A DNA stretch of 64,000 bases. It comes from Argyresthia goedartella. Taxonomy: Eukaryota; Arthropoda; Insecta; Lepidoptera; Argyresthiidae. Shown here in pieces: positions 44,361 through 54,419 of this stretch. The notes beneath the pieces were generated by a model. It saw only the letters and a list, made by a program, of their open reading frames with translations. It made no database searches and had not been told where the DNA came from. Every line of letters begins with the position of its first letter. Within the stretch, counting starts at the first letter, position 1. The translations under genes were made by a program, and so were the position numbers. The stretch is from the NCBI GenBank assembly GCA_949825045.1, contig OX463822.1, positions 3,539,001-3,603,000 on the forward strand, read 5' to 3'.

Positions 44361-44459
44361 AAGTGTTATGTACCTGATGCTGGCGTCTATATCGACTGAA
44401 ATCTCCAAAATCCTGATTCTTTAGTATAAAATAAGTAAGTTTTTTCTCATGATATGTAT

Positions 44460-44880
44460 AACGATGGGCTTGCCCCCTAACCATCATGCAACTAATGGGG
44501 AACCATGGTGGCTAAACACATGCAAATATTTATGCCCTAGCTACCTCATCATGGAATAAACCATGAAACACAAACGAATACCGAATCACACCTTTTCCCA
44601 TGTGGAGTGGCAGAGGCATAATTATTGCGTCCGCGTTCAGTTGAATCCATACTTAATGTTGTGTGACAGAGGGGCTAGCTCATCGATGCGCTATAAAACT
44701 ATAGCATTATGTCTTTTACAGTTTGGGGTGGCAGATGCACAACTGAGCCCTAGTTCAGCCGGTATTCATTTTGAATGACAAGAGGGGATAGCCCAGCATT
44801 AGCCAAGTATGTTGTCAAGTCCTCACTATGCAGGACATAATGCCTCAGCAACCTCATCTGGGAAAAAAGGCACGAGGGTT
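44460..44880 (-). mobile_element. Diverged SINE family 1 fragments
   Basis: Three partial, strongly diverged matches to the family 1 body lie in series (CGATGGGCTTGCCCCCTAAC; GAGTGGCAGAGGCATAATTA; GTTTGGGGTGGCAGATGC). Orientations appear mixed. Confidence 0.45.
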
Positions 44881-45321
44881 TAACTTAAACTGGTTTTTAG
44901 ATATTATTCAATACCATAGTATCATCATCATATGATATTCAACCAGTCTAACATGACCCCTTATATTTCACCTCTCTCTTGAGTCAGGTACATAGCATGA
45001 CCATAAGTGATCATCATCTCCTATTGCTTTAAGAAGGAAAGGAATGTAACAACATATTCCAATTTGGTAACTATAAGGTAGCGAGCAAATTGTTGACAAA
45101 TAGATAATTGTAAAGGGACTTTTATACATCTATTAAGTAAGGTTGAAAATTGTATGAAAAACGCGTTGGCAATTTCATGAGAAAGGCGAATTTACACAAA
45201 GATCTCACCTTTATATAATTGGCCTATATAAGAGCGATCTGGATACATTGTGCATCATAATATTTTTTAACCGTCTGCAGTTGAAGACTTAAAACTCCGC
45301 AAGTATGTAAGTACTTATAAC
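44881..45321. other. No recognisable feature
   Basis: AT-rich Polinton interior without a supported feature. Confidence 0.35.
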
Positions 45322-45618
45322 TATACATACATACATACATAGCGTCACGCCTTTTCCCATACGGGGTGGCAGAGGCAAACCTGTGCCCACTTTCAGCCAG
45401 TGTTTCAATACTCCATTTTGCGTGACAGGGGGCTAGCCCATCGCCGCAGCTATGGAGTAATGAAGGTTTCCTCACGATGTTTTCCATCACCGTTAGTGTC
45501 CGTATAACGTACTTAAGATAAATGACTTATCTCATTGGTCATGGTCAGCACCGGGATTCGAACCTGCATCTCCTGCGTGAGAGGCAAGCATGAAACCCAC
45601 TAGACCACGGAGCTCTTA
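45322..45618 (-). mobile_element. SINE family 1, full length, tRNA-Glu-like head
   Basis: The minus strand starts GAGCTCCGTGGTCTAGTGGG, then a 5-bp anticodon stem around CTCTCAC (tRNA-Glu CTC-like) and B box GGTTCGAATCCCGG. The body (ACGGTGATGGAAAACATCG, TAGCTGCGGCGATGGGCTAG) ends in a (TATG)n tail at 45325-45343. It lies inside the Polinton, just upstream of the spliced exons. Confidence 0.9.
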
Positions 45619-45669
45619 TAACTATATTTTTGCAAATTAGTTTTATCATTGATCGTTTTGTTTTTACAG

Positions 45670-46487
45670 GTCGTCTCTGAATCCCTTTGACTCCGATGTA
45701 GAGGACATCCCGCCGACACAACCAGCGCCTAAGAAATCAACCAGCAAACCTAAGGCCTCCGCTGCTAAGAAGAGTAAGCCGAAAGCCAGTAAGGCGTCTA
45801 CAGCGGCGGTGGCTGCAAGCAAGTCACTATTTGGGAGCGATTCGGAATCAGAGACTGAGCCTCCACCAAAGAAGAAGTCTAAGAGCCCTCGAGTATTTCC
45901 GGATTCTGATGTGAGTTAAATTATATTTTACCAACTACCTACGGCTATCCAGTGATGCAATCTTTATCATTAGTATATTTATTTCATGAAGGTGATATAA
46001 ACAAGGCTAGCATGCATTCCACCGCAGAGAAATAAGCTATCCCTATTTTCGTATTTTTCTAGCCCAATCAGCATTCCTGTTTTTTAGGTACATTACATTA
46101 CATCTCAACTTAATCTAGTAGGTAGCGGATATGTCATTAAACATTTATTTTAATTGTGTTGTGTCTTATTTACAGGATGAGGAAGATCGAACCCAGCCTA
46201 TCCGAGCAGCAGCTCTACGCAGTTTCCTGAGCAGACGCGTTGGATCCGGCTACACGTTCCAGAAGGATCTGACTAAACAGGGGGCCTACTATGTGGAGCT
46301 GACTATCCACAACAGCAAGGATGCTGAGCGGCATGGTAACAATCGTTATAAAAATGCTCTTATCACATACAAGTCCACCATAGATGATGATTCAGATGTT
46401 TGGAAAGTTATCACGAGAGCTGTCACAGCGGCCAAAGCAGACTTTAGGCACATCCAGCCAGTTCTTTACCCATCTAATGTTTTTTAA
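45670..46487 (+). CDS. Last two exons of an unidentified spliced gene inside the Polinton
   Basis: Exon 45670-45910 follows a good acceptor (TTTTTACAG) and ends at a GTGAGT donor. The intron is 45911-46175 (265 bp, ending TTATTTACAG). Exon 46176-46487 ends in TAA. Exon phases fit: the first starts with one base of a split codon, and the junction is phase 0 within an acidic run (PDSD then DEED). The first exon is lysine/serine/proline-rich with SD clusters (FDSDVED, LFGSDSESE), like tails of nuclear proteins such as DNA topoisomerase II. The second is a folded-looking 103-residue segment (SFLSRRVGSGYTFQKDL, KVITRAVTAAKADFRHIQPV). I do not recognise the family. No upstream exons are visible, so it is probably a 5'-truncated capture; it could also be an unrecognised Polinton gene. 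Confidence 0.6.
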
Positions 46488-47513
46488 ATAGTAATTTATT
46501 TCAGCCAATGAAAAATTCCAAAAATCTAAAATACAAAACCGAAAGAATATATTATTCAGTCATAACAACATAACACTTTAAGCACATCCAACCAATTCTT
46601 TACACATTTAATGTTTTTTAAATAGTAATTTATTTCAGCTAATGAAAAATTCCAAAAATCTAAAATACAAAACCGAAAGAATATATTATTCCATCATAAC
46701 AACATAACACTTTAAGCACATCCAGCCAGTTCTTTACCCATCTAATGTTTTTTTAAATAGTAATTTATTTCAGCCAATGAAAAATTCCAAATATCTAAAA
46801 TACAAAACCGAAAGAATATATTATTCAGTCATAACAACATAACACTTTAAGCACATCCAACCAATTCTTTACACATTTAATGTTTTTTAAATAGTAATTT
46901 ATTTCAGCTAATGAAAAATTCCAAAAATCTAAAATACAAAACCGAAAGAATATATTATTCCATCATAACAACATAACACTTTAAGCACATCCAACCAATT
47001 CTTTACCCATCTAATGTTTTTTAAATAGTAATTTATTTCAGCTAATGAAAAATTCCAAAAATCTGAAATACAAAACCGAAAGAATATAATATTCCATCAT
47101 AACAACATAACACTTTAAGCACATCCAACCAATTCTTTACCCGTCTAATGTTTTTTTAAATAGTAATTTATTTCAGCTAATGAAAAATTCCAAAAATCTA
47201 AAATACAAAACCGAAAGAATATATTATTCCATCATAACAACATAACACTTTAAGCACATCCAACCAATTCTTTAACCTTCTAATGTTTTTTAAATAGTAA
47301 TTTATTTCAGCTAATGAAAAATTCCAAAAATCTAAAATACAAAACCGAAAGAATATAATATTCCATCATAACAACATAACACTTTAAGCACATCCAACCA
47401 ATTCTTTACCCATCTAATGTTTTTTAAATAGTAATTTTTTTCAGCTAATGAAAAATTCCAAAAATCTAAAATACAAAACTAAAAGAATATATTATTCCAT
47501 CATAACAACACAA
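46440..47513 (+). repeat. Tandem array, ~8 units of 134-135 bp, derived from the preceding gene's 3' end
   Basis: Unit starts (AAATAGTAATTT) are at 46486, 46620, 46755, 46889, 47023, 47158, 47292 and 47426. Each unit carries a copy of the last ~17 codons and stop of the upstream exon (GCACATCCA..TTCTTTACCCATCTAATG) followed by its 3' flank. Units 1-2 and 3-4 alternate two variants (TTCAGTCATAAC / TTCCATCATAAC), so some growth was by a two-unit block. The array ends 63 bp before polB. Confidence 0.95.
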
Positions 47514-47576
47514 CATCATTTTACTTCGAGTACACACTTATAATTAAAGTTAAAATCTGTAATTGAAGCAGACACA

Positions 47577-50500
47577 ATGGTTTACTGTAAAGCATGCAGT
47601 TTGAATGTTTCCAACATATCTGCACATAAAAGGACTAATATTCATAAATCTAACTGTTTAATTCAAACAAGTTATGAAAATGTTCAAATACTAGCCAGTG
47701 CATTTAAGAATAAAATTGTAAGTTATCGAATAAATGCTACAGAAGGTATAATCTCGCCTGAAGTGTTTCTGCAAGAAATAACTGATACTACTATTTCCTT
47801 GATAAGCGAGTGTTTGAAAGTTCATAAGTCGGTAAAAATTGGTTTCGAGCTTTTCATATCATTTATCCTACTGAAAAATGAGCAAACGTCTTTAAAATCA
47901 TTTAATACATCATACAACATCGTTTACCAAAGTACTGATATTTTGAAACTATTACAGATGTGTTATGATAGAATGATTTCCAAATGCTCTGAGTTTGAAT
48001 CATCAGAATCTGGATGGTCTGTAGAGTTTGTGAGTCATTTAGAAGTGAATATTGTTAAATATAATCCTTTACGTGCTGGGTCTCATATACCACTTCCACC
48101 AAGAATAAGAAATACTAAATCATGTATAAACATCTGCAATGATGATGAATTTTGTTTCGCATGGTGTATTATTGCTCATATTTATCCTGTACAACGAAAT
48201 AAGAATAGAGTATCATCATATCCCCATTACTCAACAATATTAAATGTTGATGGTATTACATTCCCTCCAAGCGTAGACGATATAAGAAAATTTGAGAAAA
48301 ATAATCCCACCATTAGCGTAAATGTTTATGGTTTAGAAAAGCATGACACAGTCGTTGGTCCTTTGTACAAAACAGCTAAACGCAAGCTCTTTCATGTCAA
48401 CTTACTATACATTAGCAGAAATGGTAAAAATCATTTCTGTTTAATTTCCAATTTTGAACGATTGGTACATAAACAGATAACAAAAAATAGAAAAAAGATG
48501 TTTTTATGTGATGAATGCTTCTCGTATTTTGATAGTGAGGATAAATTAAATAATCATGATTGTGCAAGAGTAAAAACTATTCTACCTGAAGAGAACTCAA
48601 AACTAAGGTTTTCTCATTACGAAAGAACACAGAGAATACCCATTGTAATATACGGTGATTTTGAAAGTTTATTACGAGAGTGTTCTGATAAAAGTAAATC
48701 AGCTTATACAGAGAACATTCAAATACATGAGGCTTCTTGTTTTGCCTATTTTATTTGTTGCGATTCAAATCCTGAACTAAATAACTTTGTTTCATACAGA
48801 GGACCAGATTGCTCGAAGAAATTTGTAGAATCATTAGTACATGATTTACAAACTTTATATGAAATACTAGCAGTTAAAAGGGTAATCAATCCATTGAGTG
48901 AGTCACAACAACTTTCTTTTGAAAATGCAAAAGAATGTTATATCTGTGAAAATGTTTTTTCCGACAATGATGTAAAAGTAAAAGATCATGACCATTTCAC
49001 AGGTCAATATAGAGGGGCTGCCCACAATAAATGTAACTTGGAAGTTGTAGATTGTCCATTCATCCCAATCATATTTCACAATTTATCAGGATACGATTGC
49101 CATCTATTTATTAATGAGCTATCAAATGTTTTTGGTAGAATTAACTTAATACCCAAAACCAAGGAAAAGTATATCTCATTCACAAAATTTATCCCAATAA
49201 ATGCAGAAAACATTATTCAGATGAAATTTATTGACTCATTTAATTTCTTGAGTTCAAGCTTAGATAGTTTAGTACGAACTATGAAGTCTGAAGATTTTAA
49301 ACAGTTAAAATCTTTTTTTAATGATGAGAAATTATTTAATTTGGCATGTCAGAAAGGGGTTTATTGCTATGACTATGTGGACAAGTGGGATCGGTATGAT
49401 GAAATACAGCTGCCTGAGAAGTCAAAGTTTTATAACAAACTGACATCTCAAAATATTACTGATGATGATTACAAACATGCTTTGACTGTTTGGAAAGCTT
49501 TTGGGATTGAAACCCTTGGTGAATATACTGATCTATATTTAAAGTGTGACGTTTTGTTGTTATGTGATGTATTCGAAAAGTTCCGAAATATGAGTTTAAA
49601 ATTTTACAAGCTTGACCCATGTCACTATGTATCATCACCTTCATTAAGTTGGGATGCCATGCTTTTATACACAAATGTGGTACTGGATTTAATTTCGGAT
49701 ATAGAAATATATCAGCTAATAGAGAAGGGTATACGTGGAGGTCTTGCTCAATGTTCTCTGAGATATGCTAAAGCGAATAATAAATATCTTCCGAATTACA
49801 ACTCTAATGAAACAGACAGTTTTTTGGTTTATCTAGATTGTGTCAATTTATATGGATACACTATGATGCAGAAACTCCCAATGAAAAATTTTCGATTCTT
49901 AGAAACTTGTGAAGTTGAAATGTTTGACCTAAGTAACTTATCAAAAGATGACAAAACGGGATACATTCTGGAGGTAGATTTGCATTATCCATCTGAATTG
50001 CATGATGACCATTCGGATCTACCCTTTGCATCTGAAAAGTTTACTCCTTTTGGTAGTAAAAACACAAAATTGATAGCAAGTGTTTATGATAAACATAAGT
50101 ACATTATACATTATACACACTTAAAGGAATGTCTTGAACATGGTCTGATATTATTAAAAATACATAGAATTTTATCGTTTGAGCAAGATAACTTCTTGAA
50201 GCCGTATATAATGCTAAATACATTTCTCAGACAGCAGGCGAATTCTGATTTTGAAAGAGATTTTTTCAAAAAACAGAACAATTCAATTTTTGGAAAAACA
50301 ATAGAAAATAAGAGAAAGCATGTTGATGTTAAATTGGTTAACATTTGGAAAGATAATTCAAATATCACGAATAAGATCATTGGGGCTGAAAAGTATGTAA
50401 GTCTTCCAAATTTTAAAGATATTTCGATTTTTTCACAAACTTTAGTAGCCATTCAATTGCATAAATCAAAAGTAATTCTAGATCGCCCAATTTATGTTGG

Positions 50501-51071
50501 ATTCACCATCTTGGAATTAGCGAAATGTCATATATATAATTTTCACTATAATGTGATGAAAGGTCTCTATAAAGATAACATTCAACTTTGTTACACTGAC
50601 ACTGATAGTTTGTTGTATTTGATCAAAACTAGAGACTTTTACAGCGATCTCCGCAATAATATCAAACATTTTGACACCAGTAATTTTGAAAAAAATAATA
50701 TATATAATATACCCTCCAATAATGCTAAAATACCCGGTTACTTTAAAGATGAGATGGGTGGTGAGATAGTGACAGAGTTTGTAGGTCTAAGAGCTAAACT
50801 TTACTGTATTAAATCGCAAAAAGCTATAATAACTAAAGCTAAGGGAATAAAAAAGTGTGTAACCCGAAAACTTAATTTTAAGAAATATAAGGATGCTTTA
50901 CTTTATAATGAATGTATTAGAGATAATATGTTTATAATCAAATCTCGAAAACATAAAATTTATACACAAAGAATAAATAAATTAGTTTTGTCGAGAGATG
51001 ATGATAAGCGTGTCATTTTAGATGATAATATTTCTACTTTACCTTGGGGACACTGTGAAACTATATTTTAA
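47577..51071 (+). CDS. Polinton protein-primed DNA polymerase B
   Basis: 1164 residues, uninterrupted. Family B polymerase that replicates the element from protein-primed ends. N-terminal Cys/His finger CKACSLNVSNISAHKRTNIH (residues 4-23). An endonuclease VII-like Cys/His cluster (CYICENVF..DHDHFTGQYRGAAHNKCN, ~454-487) lies within the exonuclease region. Exonuclease motifs: IVIYGDFESL (~355), FHNLSGYDCHLF (~503) and YLKCDVLLLCD (~655). Polymerase motifs: A YLDCVNLYGYTMM (~752), B NNSIFGKTIEN (~901), C YTDTDSLLY (~1006), and a KLYC KxY-like element near the C-terminus. All catalytic acidic residues are present. Start chosen at the first Met, which begins directly before the zinc finger. Confidence 0.95.
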   Translation: MVYCKACSLNVSNISAHKRTNIHKSNCLIQTSYENVQILASAFKNKIVSYRINATEGIISPEVFLQEITDTTISLISECLKVHKSVKIGFELFISFILLKNEQTSLKSFNTSYNIVYQSTDILKLLQMCYDRMISKCSEFESSESGWSVEFVSHLEVNIVKYNPLRAGSHIPLPPRIRNTKSCINICNDDEFCFAWCIIAHIYPVQRNKNRVSSYPHYSTILNVDGITFPPSVDDIRKFEKNNPTISVNVYGLEKHDTVVGPLYKTAKRKLFHVNLLYISRNGKNHFCLISNFERLVHKQITKNRKKMFLCDECFSYFDSEDKLNNHDCARVKTILPEENSKLRFSHYERTQRIPIVIYGDFESLLRECSDKSKSAYTENIQIHEASCFAYFICCDSNPELNNFVSYRGPDCSKKFVESLVHDLQTLYEILAVKRVINPLSESQQLSFENAKECYICENVFSDNDVKVKDHDHFTGQYRGAAHNKCNLEVVDCPFIPIIFHNLSGYDCHLFINELSNVFGRINLIPKTKEKYISFTKFIPINAENIIQMKFIDSFNFLSSSLDSLVRTMKSEDFKQLKSFFNDEKLFNLACQKGVYCYDYVDKWDRYDEIQLPEKSKFYNKLTSQNITDDDYKHALTVWKAFGIETLGEYTDLYLKCDVLLLCDVFEKFRNMSLKFYKLDPCHYVSSPSLSWDAMLLYTNVVLDLISDIEIYQLIEKGIRGGLAQCSLRYAKANNKYLPNYNSNETDSFLVYLDCVNLYGYTMMQKLPMKNFRFLETCEVEMFDLSNLSKDDKTGYILEVDLHYPSELHDDHSDLPFASEKFTPFGSKNTKLIASVYDKHKYIIHYTHLKECLEHGLILLKIHRILSFEQDNFLKPYIMLNTFLRQQANSDFERDFFKKQNNSIFGKTIENKRKHVDVKLVNIWKDNSNITNKIIGAEKYVSLPNFKDISIFSQTLVAIQLHKSKVILDRPIYVGFTILELAKCHIYNFHYNVMKGLYKDNIQLCYTDTDSLLYLIKTRDFYSDLRNNIKHFDTSNFEKNNIYNIPSNNAKIPGYFKDEMGGEIVTEFVGLRAKLYCIKSQKAIITKAKGIKKCVTRKLNFKKYKDALLYNECIRDNMFIIKSRKHKIYTQRINKLVLSRDDDKRVILDDNISTLPWGHCETIF

Positions 51072-51482
51072 CCTTATAACCTTGTCTTCATATACCCTTT
51101 AATTAATAGATATAACCTATTACATAAGCAACTAATGGATTGTATGACAAATGTTTATCATGTTTATCAGAATAAATATCAAATTATGTTATAAAAAAAT
51201 GTTTTATTTTTTCTTACTTTAGTAGTCCTAATTCACGATTGCATTGAGGTAATACGAATTTTGTCCAGCCTTTTATTTTCAAACATTTAAAATTATAACA
51301 TCTAATTACTTGGTAAGTTCAAGCTATAAAAAATTAAAAACGCAATCGTTAATTAGTGCTAATCACCTAATAGAAATCTTTGTTAAAATAAAAAAGAATA
51401 TTTCATTTCAGAAGAATTTTTTATTTGAAATAGGTAATTTGTCATGCTTATATTTTAGAGACAATACATATTTATCGGAAAC
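51072..51482. other. Convergent intergenic region
   Basis: Lies between the 3' ends of polB (plus) and the minus-strand gene. AT-rich with AATAAATATC near 51172 as a possible plus-strand polyadenylation signal. No other feature. Confidence 0.4.
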
Positions 51483-51947
51483 TTAATAAGGAACATCGTA
51501 ACAACCACTTCCTTCCCCTAGTTCTTTAGAAATCTTAGAAACAAGGGATTCCGCCAATCTTAGCACTTCATCATAGTGCTGGTTTGCTATATACTGCACA
51601 CTCACAGTAGGATTGTCATCACTATCTTCTTTATCACTTAAGTCATGTATTTGAATTTTTATCATTCGATGTCCCTTTTGCTTTGATTTCTTCATAACAA
51701 ACGAGGAATTAGCAGGAGTATGAGTGACACGTGTAAAGCGTCTTATAACTTTCTTTTTTTTTGCTGCTGCTTCATTTCCGCTCTCCTTATTAACATCTGG
51801 GTTTTTTTCATCAGCTTGTGAATGGAATAGCGTGGGATAATTTTTGCTGATGTAGTCGTCAACATTTTGCACATAATAGTAAGGATTGGTGATCGGCGTG
51901 TCTTCTTCAAGATCAATTGTAAGCTCTGCCATTATCTGAAAACACAA
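51483..51947 (-). CDS. Polinton hypothetical protein, the only minus-strand gene
   Basis: 154 codons; a start at the internal Met 51932 (MAELTIDLEEDTPITNPYYY) is more natural than the first Met, since an ATCTGAAAACACAAAA-type spacer precedes it. It has an acidic N-terminus, a basic centre (KKKKVIRRFTRV, KKSKQKGHRM) and a C-terminal helix-like segment (DEVLRLAESLVSKISKELGE). No family recognised. The basic centre suggests nucleic-acid or capsid binding, by inference only. Divergently arranged to the ATPase gene, sharing a 391-bp upstream region. Confidence 0.65.
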   Translation of the reverse strand: MCFQIMAELTIDLEEDTPITNPYYYVQNVDDYISKNYPTLFHSQADEKNPDVNKESGNEAAAKKKKVIRRFTRVTHTPANSSFVMKKSKQKGHRMIKIQIHDLSDKEDSDDNPTVSVQYIANQHYDEVLRLAESLVSKISKELGEGSGCYDVPY

Positions 51948-52338
51948 AAGTATGCAACAATTAGAAAAAAGCTATGAAATCAAAACATGAATAGCTGAAA
52001 CTGTTATCTATTAGGAAATCAGAAATGGTAGGAGTTAGACTAGGTACATAGTAATCATACTTACTTATTTTAATTTAATATGACTGCTCAGATGAGGTGT
52101 GCTTTGGACTGGAGCTGTGAAACTTGTATGATGTAATTGGATGTCATACTCCCTCTTACTAAGGCCATAAGTAGGCAGCACCTTTTAAAGAATGTAAACA
52201 AATCTAAAAACTTCTTATCCAATTACAACACAGTTTTGATGAATTTGGATAATTCGGAATCATGTTGCAACTTCTAATCCCATGTATTGAATGCTTATAA
52301 ATCATGTGATATATTGAAAGCAGATATCATACCTAATA
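51948..52338. promoter_or_regulatory. Divergent intergenic region with candidate TATA box
   Basis: Separates the minus-strand gene from the ATPase gene. TATAAAT at 52296-52302 lies 37 bp before the ATPase start codon. Motif evidence only. Confidence 0.35.
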
Positions 52339-53025
52339 ATGAAGTTGGTCAAGCAAGCCGTATCTTTAGAAATTAAGCAAATCAATGCTGGTGCTCCATC
52401 CAGATCTTACAGACATGGTGTACTGCTTCCTAATACAATTCGATCCATAATATGCGGTCCTTCTAACTGTGGAAAAACAAACATCATGATAACTTTACTA
52501 ATACATGAAAATGGTCTCAAGTTTCATAATGTCTATCTTTATAGCAAAACAGCCTTTCAACCTAAATATTGTTTTCTGAAAGATGTCTTTAGTTTAATTC
52601 CTAGTATACATTTCTTTATATTTAAGACCGATAAGGATCTTATTTCCCCAACTGATGCAAAAAGCAATTCCATCTTCATATTTGATGATGTAACTTGTGA
52701 AAATCAGATAAATATTAGAAATCACTACTCGATGGGTAGGCATAAACAAATAGATTATTTCTATTTATCACAAACTTATTCAAAAATACCGAAACAGCTC
52801 ATAAGAGACAATGTTAATTTCCTAATTATATTCAGGCAGGATGATATAAACTTGAAGCATATTTATGATGAACATGTTAATTCTGATATGAGCTGGATTG
52901 ACTTTAAAAAACTATGTGCTGAGATATGGAAGGAATTATATATGTTTTTGTTAATAAACAAAGACTGTAGTTTAAAAAATGGTCGGTATAGAAAAGGGTT
53001 TGATGTTTTTGTAGAGTTTGATTAA
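52339..53025 (+). CDS. Polinton packaging ATPase (A32/FtsK-HerA type)
   Basis: 228 residues. Walker A IICGPSNCGKTNIM at ~38-51 and Walker B SIFIFDDVTCE at ~110-120. A downstream sensor-like segment (DYFYLSQTYSKIPKQLIRDN) matches the arginine-finger/Q motif region of A32-like genome-packaging ATPases. It would pump element DNA into capsids. The length agrees with Polinton homologues, and no lesion is seen. Followed after 120 bp by the 314-aa gene. Confidence 0.92.
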   Translation: MKLVKQAVSLEIKQINAGAPSRSYRHGVLLPNTIRSIICGPSNCGKTNIMITLLIHENGLKFHNVYLYSKTAFQPKYCFLKDVFSLIPSIHFFIFKTDKDLISPTDAKSNSIFIFDDVTCENQINIRNHYSMGRHKQIDYFYLSQTYSKIPKQLIRDNVNFLIIFRQDDINLKHIYDEHVNSDMSWIDFKKLCAEIWKELYMFLLINKDCSLKNGRYRKGFDVFVEFD

Positions 53026-53145
53026 AAGGCTGACTTTAAAAAAAAAACAATTCAAAAATCAACTTTTTATACATAAATAGAAACCCTGGATAACATTTAA
53101 ATCATTCCACATCAATAGCTGGAAGACTTAACCAGATTACATAAA

Positions 53146-54090
53146 ATGAATTCTAAATTGAACTCAAATGTTAAAAAACAGTTAATAGAGTCTGTAAAAG
53201 CAATTAAAAGTAAAGCAAAACGGTTACGTGAAGAGGAAAATAACTATGATATGAGAACACGAAAAATGTTCAAAGCTATAGTTGATCCTTTAGATACATT
53301 GGTTACACTTGGTAGCAATACAAAGTCTATAAGAGAATGTAGTAAAGGGCACATCAATAAGATAGTTTCATCGATAATACCTGAAAATGATGAAATGTCT
53401 CTAGAACTAGCCGACCAAGACTGTAGTAATGAATGTATTAGTAAAATGGATTACCCAGCAGAAAGCTGTGTTACACCTGTTAAACATAATGATTTTTCTA
53501 ACGATTTAAGTTTTAGTACCCCAGAACCATTGAGTGAAAATAATAGTGAATATAGGGAATTGAATATTCCTTTTGGAATACGAAGCGAGAACAATTTGTT
53601 ATTGATTGGGAATACCGTAGTATCGATTTCAGGGCCGCAAGATGGTACAAGAATGATTAGAGTGGGTGATAAGAAATATATGATAACACCAGGAATAGAG
53701 CAGTTATTATTAAAGAGTAAACCTGAATTAAAGACCATTACTGAGAGTGATAAAATTGCTTATAAAGAGATATTACGTTCAACAAATGCTCACAAAAGGG
53801 ATTTCAATCCTTCTGCACAAATCAAAGGCGATAAGGGTATAAAGTATTGTAAAATCATTAGACCATTATTCTCTGATAAAAATGTTGAGGATATTAAGCA
53901 AGGAGGATATTTAAGACCTCTAAAAAAATATAAAAAAAACACTGACTATGTTTATTGGGATGATCCAAATGAGCTAATAGAAAGATTGAAAATTTTAATT
54001 GCATCTAAAGATGCTGGAAACACAAGCCATAATAATGAAATAATATCAATTATTGAAGAACTAAAAGAAGCCGGCATCATAAAAAAATAA
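53146..54090 (+). CDS. Conserved Polinton protein, function unknown
   Basis: 314 residues. N-terminal basic/charged helix (VKAIKSKAKRLREEENNY); low-complexity acidic middle; then a conserved block with IPFGIRSENNLLLIGNTVVS, RVGDKKYMITPGIEQLLLKS and EILRSTNAHKRDF; basic C-terminal third. The GIR..N..IGN, TPG..LL and TNAH signature recurs in uncharacterised proteins of insect Polintons (remembered, not searched). It sits between the ATPase and coiled-coil genes, which suggests a virion or assembly role by context. Intact. Confidence 0.75.
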   Translation: MNSKLNSNVKKQLIESVKAIKSKAKRLREEENNYDMRTRKMFKAIVDPLDTLVTLGSNTKSIRECSKGHINKIVSSIIPENDEMSLELADQDCSNECISKMDYPAESCVTPVKHNDFSNDLSFSTPEPLSENNSEYRELNIPFGIRSENNLLLIGNTVVSISGPQDGTRMIRVGDKKYMITPGIEQLLLKSKPELKTITESDKIAYKEILRSTNAHKRDFNPSAQIKGDKGIKYCKIIRPLFSDKNVEDIKQGGYLRPLKKYKKNTDYVYWDDPNELIERLKILIASKDAGNTSHNNEIISIIEELKEAGIIKK

Positions 54091-54143
54091 ATAAAAGCGA
54101 ATGTTCGTTAAACTATAGCTTAGTTATATTCTTTCAGTTAAAC

Positions 54144-54419
54144 ATGAATGTTGATAAATTTGGCCATCATGTTCACAAAAGAATTATAAATACTAAACAA
54201 CTTGAAAATAGATTTGATCTCCAACATAAAACCTTAAAGCATATTGGGGAACCAATTGATCCTGCTGACTGCGCCACTAAAAACTATGTTGATAAATTAC
54301 TTTGTGAACTTACAAAAAAAATAAAAACAGTTGAACAGTTACTTTCTCAATTGAATAACGATGTTAATAAAGTAGATAGAAAATTAGATGATATTGCACA
54401 AAAACAAAAAAGAAAATGA
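54144..54419 (+). CDS. Small Polinton coiled-coil protein
   Basis: 91 residues. It opens MNVDKFGHHVHKRI, a sequence I know from small proteins of insect Polintons. Then comes DPADCATKNYVDKLL, like the trimeric fibre motif AATKNYVD, and a C-terminal heptad helix (VEQLLSQLNNDVNKVDRKL). It could form trimeric rods or a fibre-like virion part, but this is inference. Its TGA overlaps the integrase ATG (ATGA, 54416-54419). Confidence 0.7.
   Translation: MNVDKFGHHVHKRIINTKQLENRFDLQHKTLKHIGEPIDPADCATKNYVDKLLCELTKKIKTVEQLLSQLNNDVNKVDRKLDDIAQKQKRK

Noticed and set aside
45539..45618. A tRNA-Glu gene on the minus strand
   Set aside because: The anticodon arm and B box are good, but the acceptor stem does not close and the sequence continues into a conserved SINE body and (TATG)n tail.
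46440..47513. CRISPR-like array
   Set aside because: Units are 134 bp, contiguous and without spacers, and derive from the adjacent exon; the context is an animal genome.
53451..53738. Minus-strand 95-codon ORF in the Polinton
   Set aside because: Shadow of the 314-aa gene.
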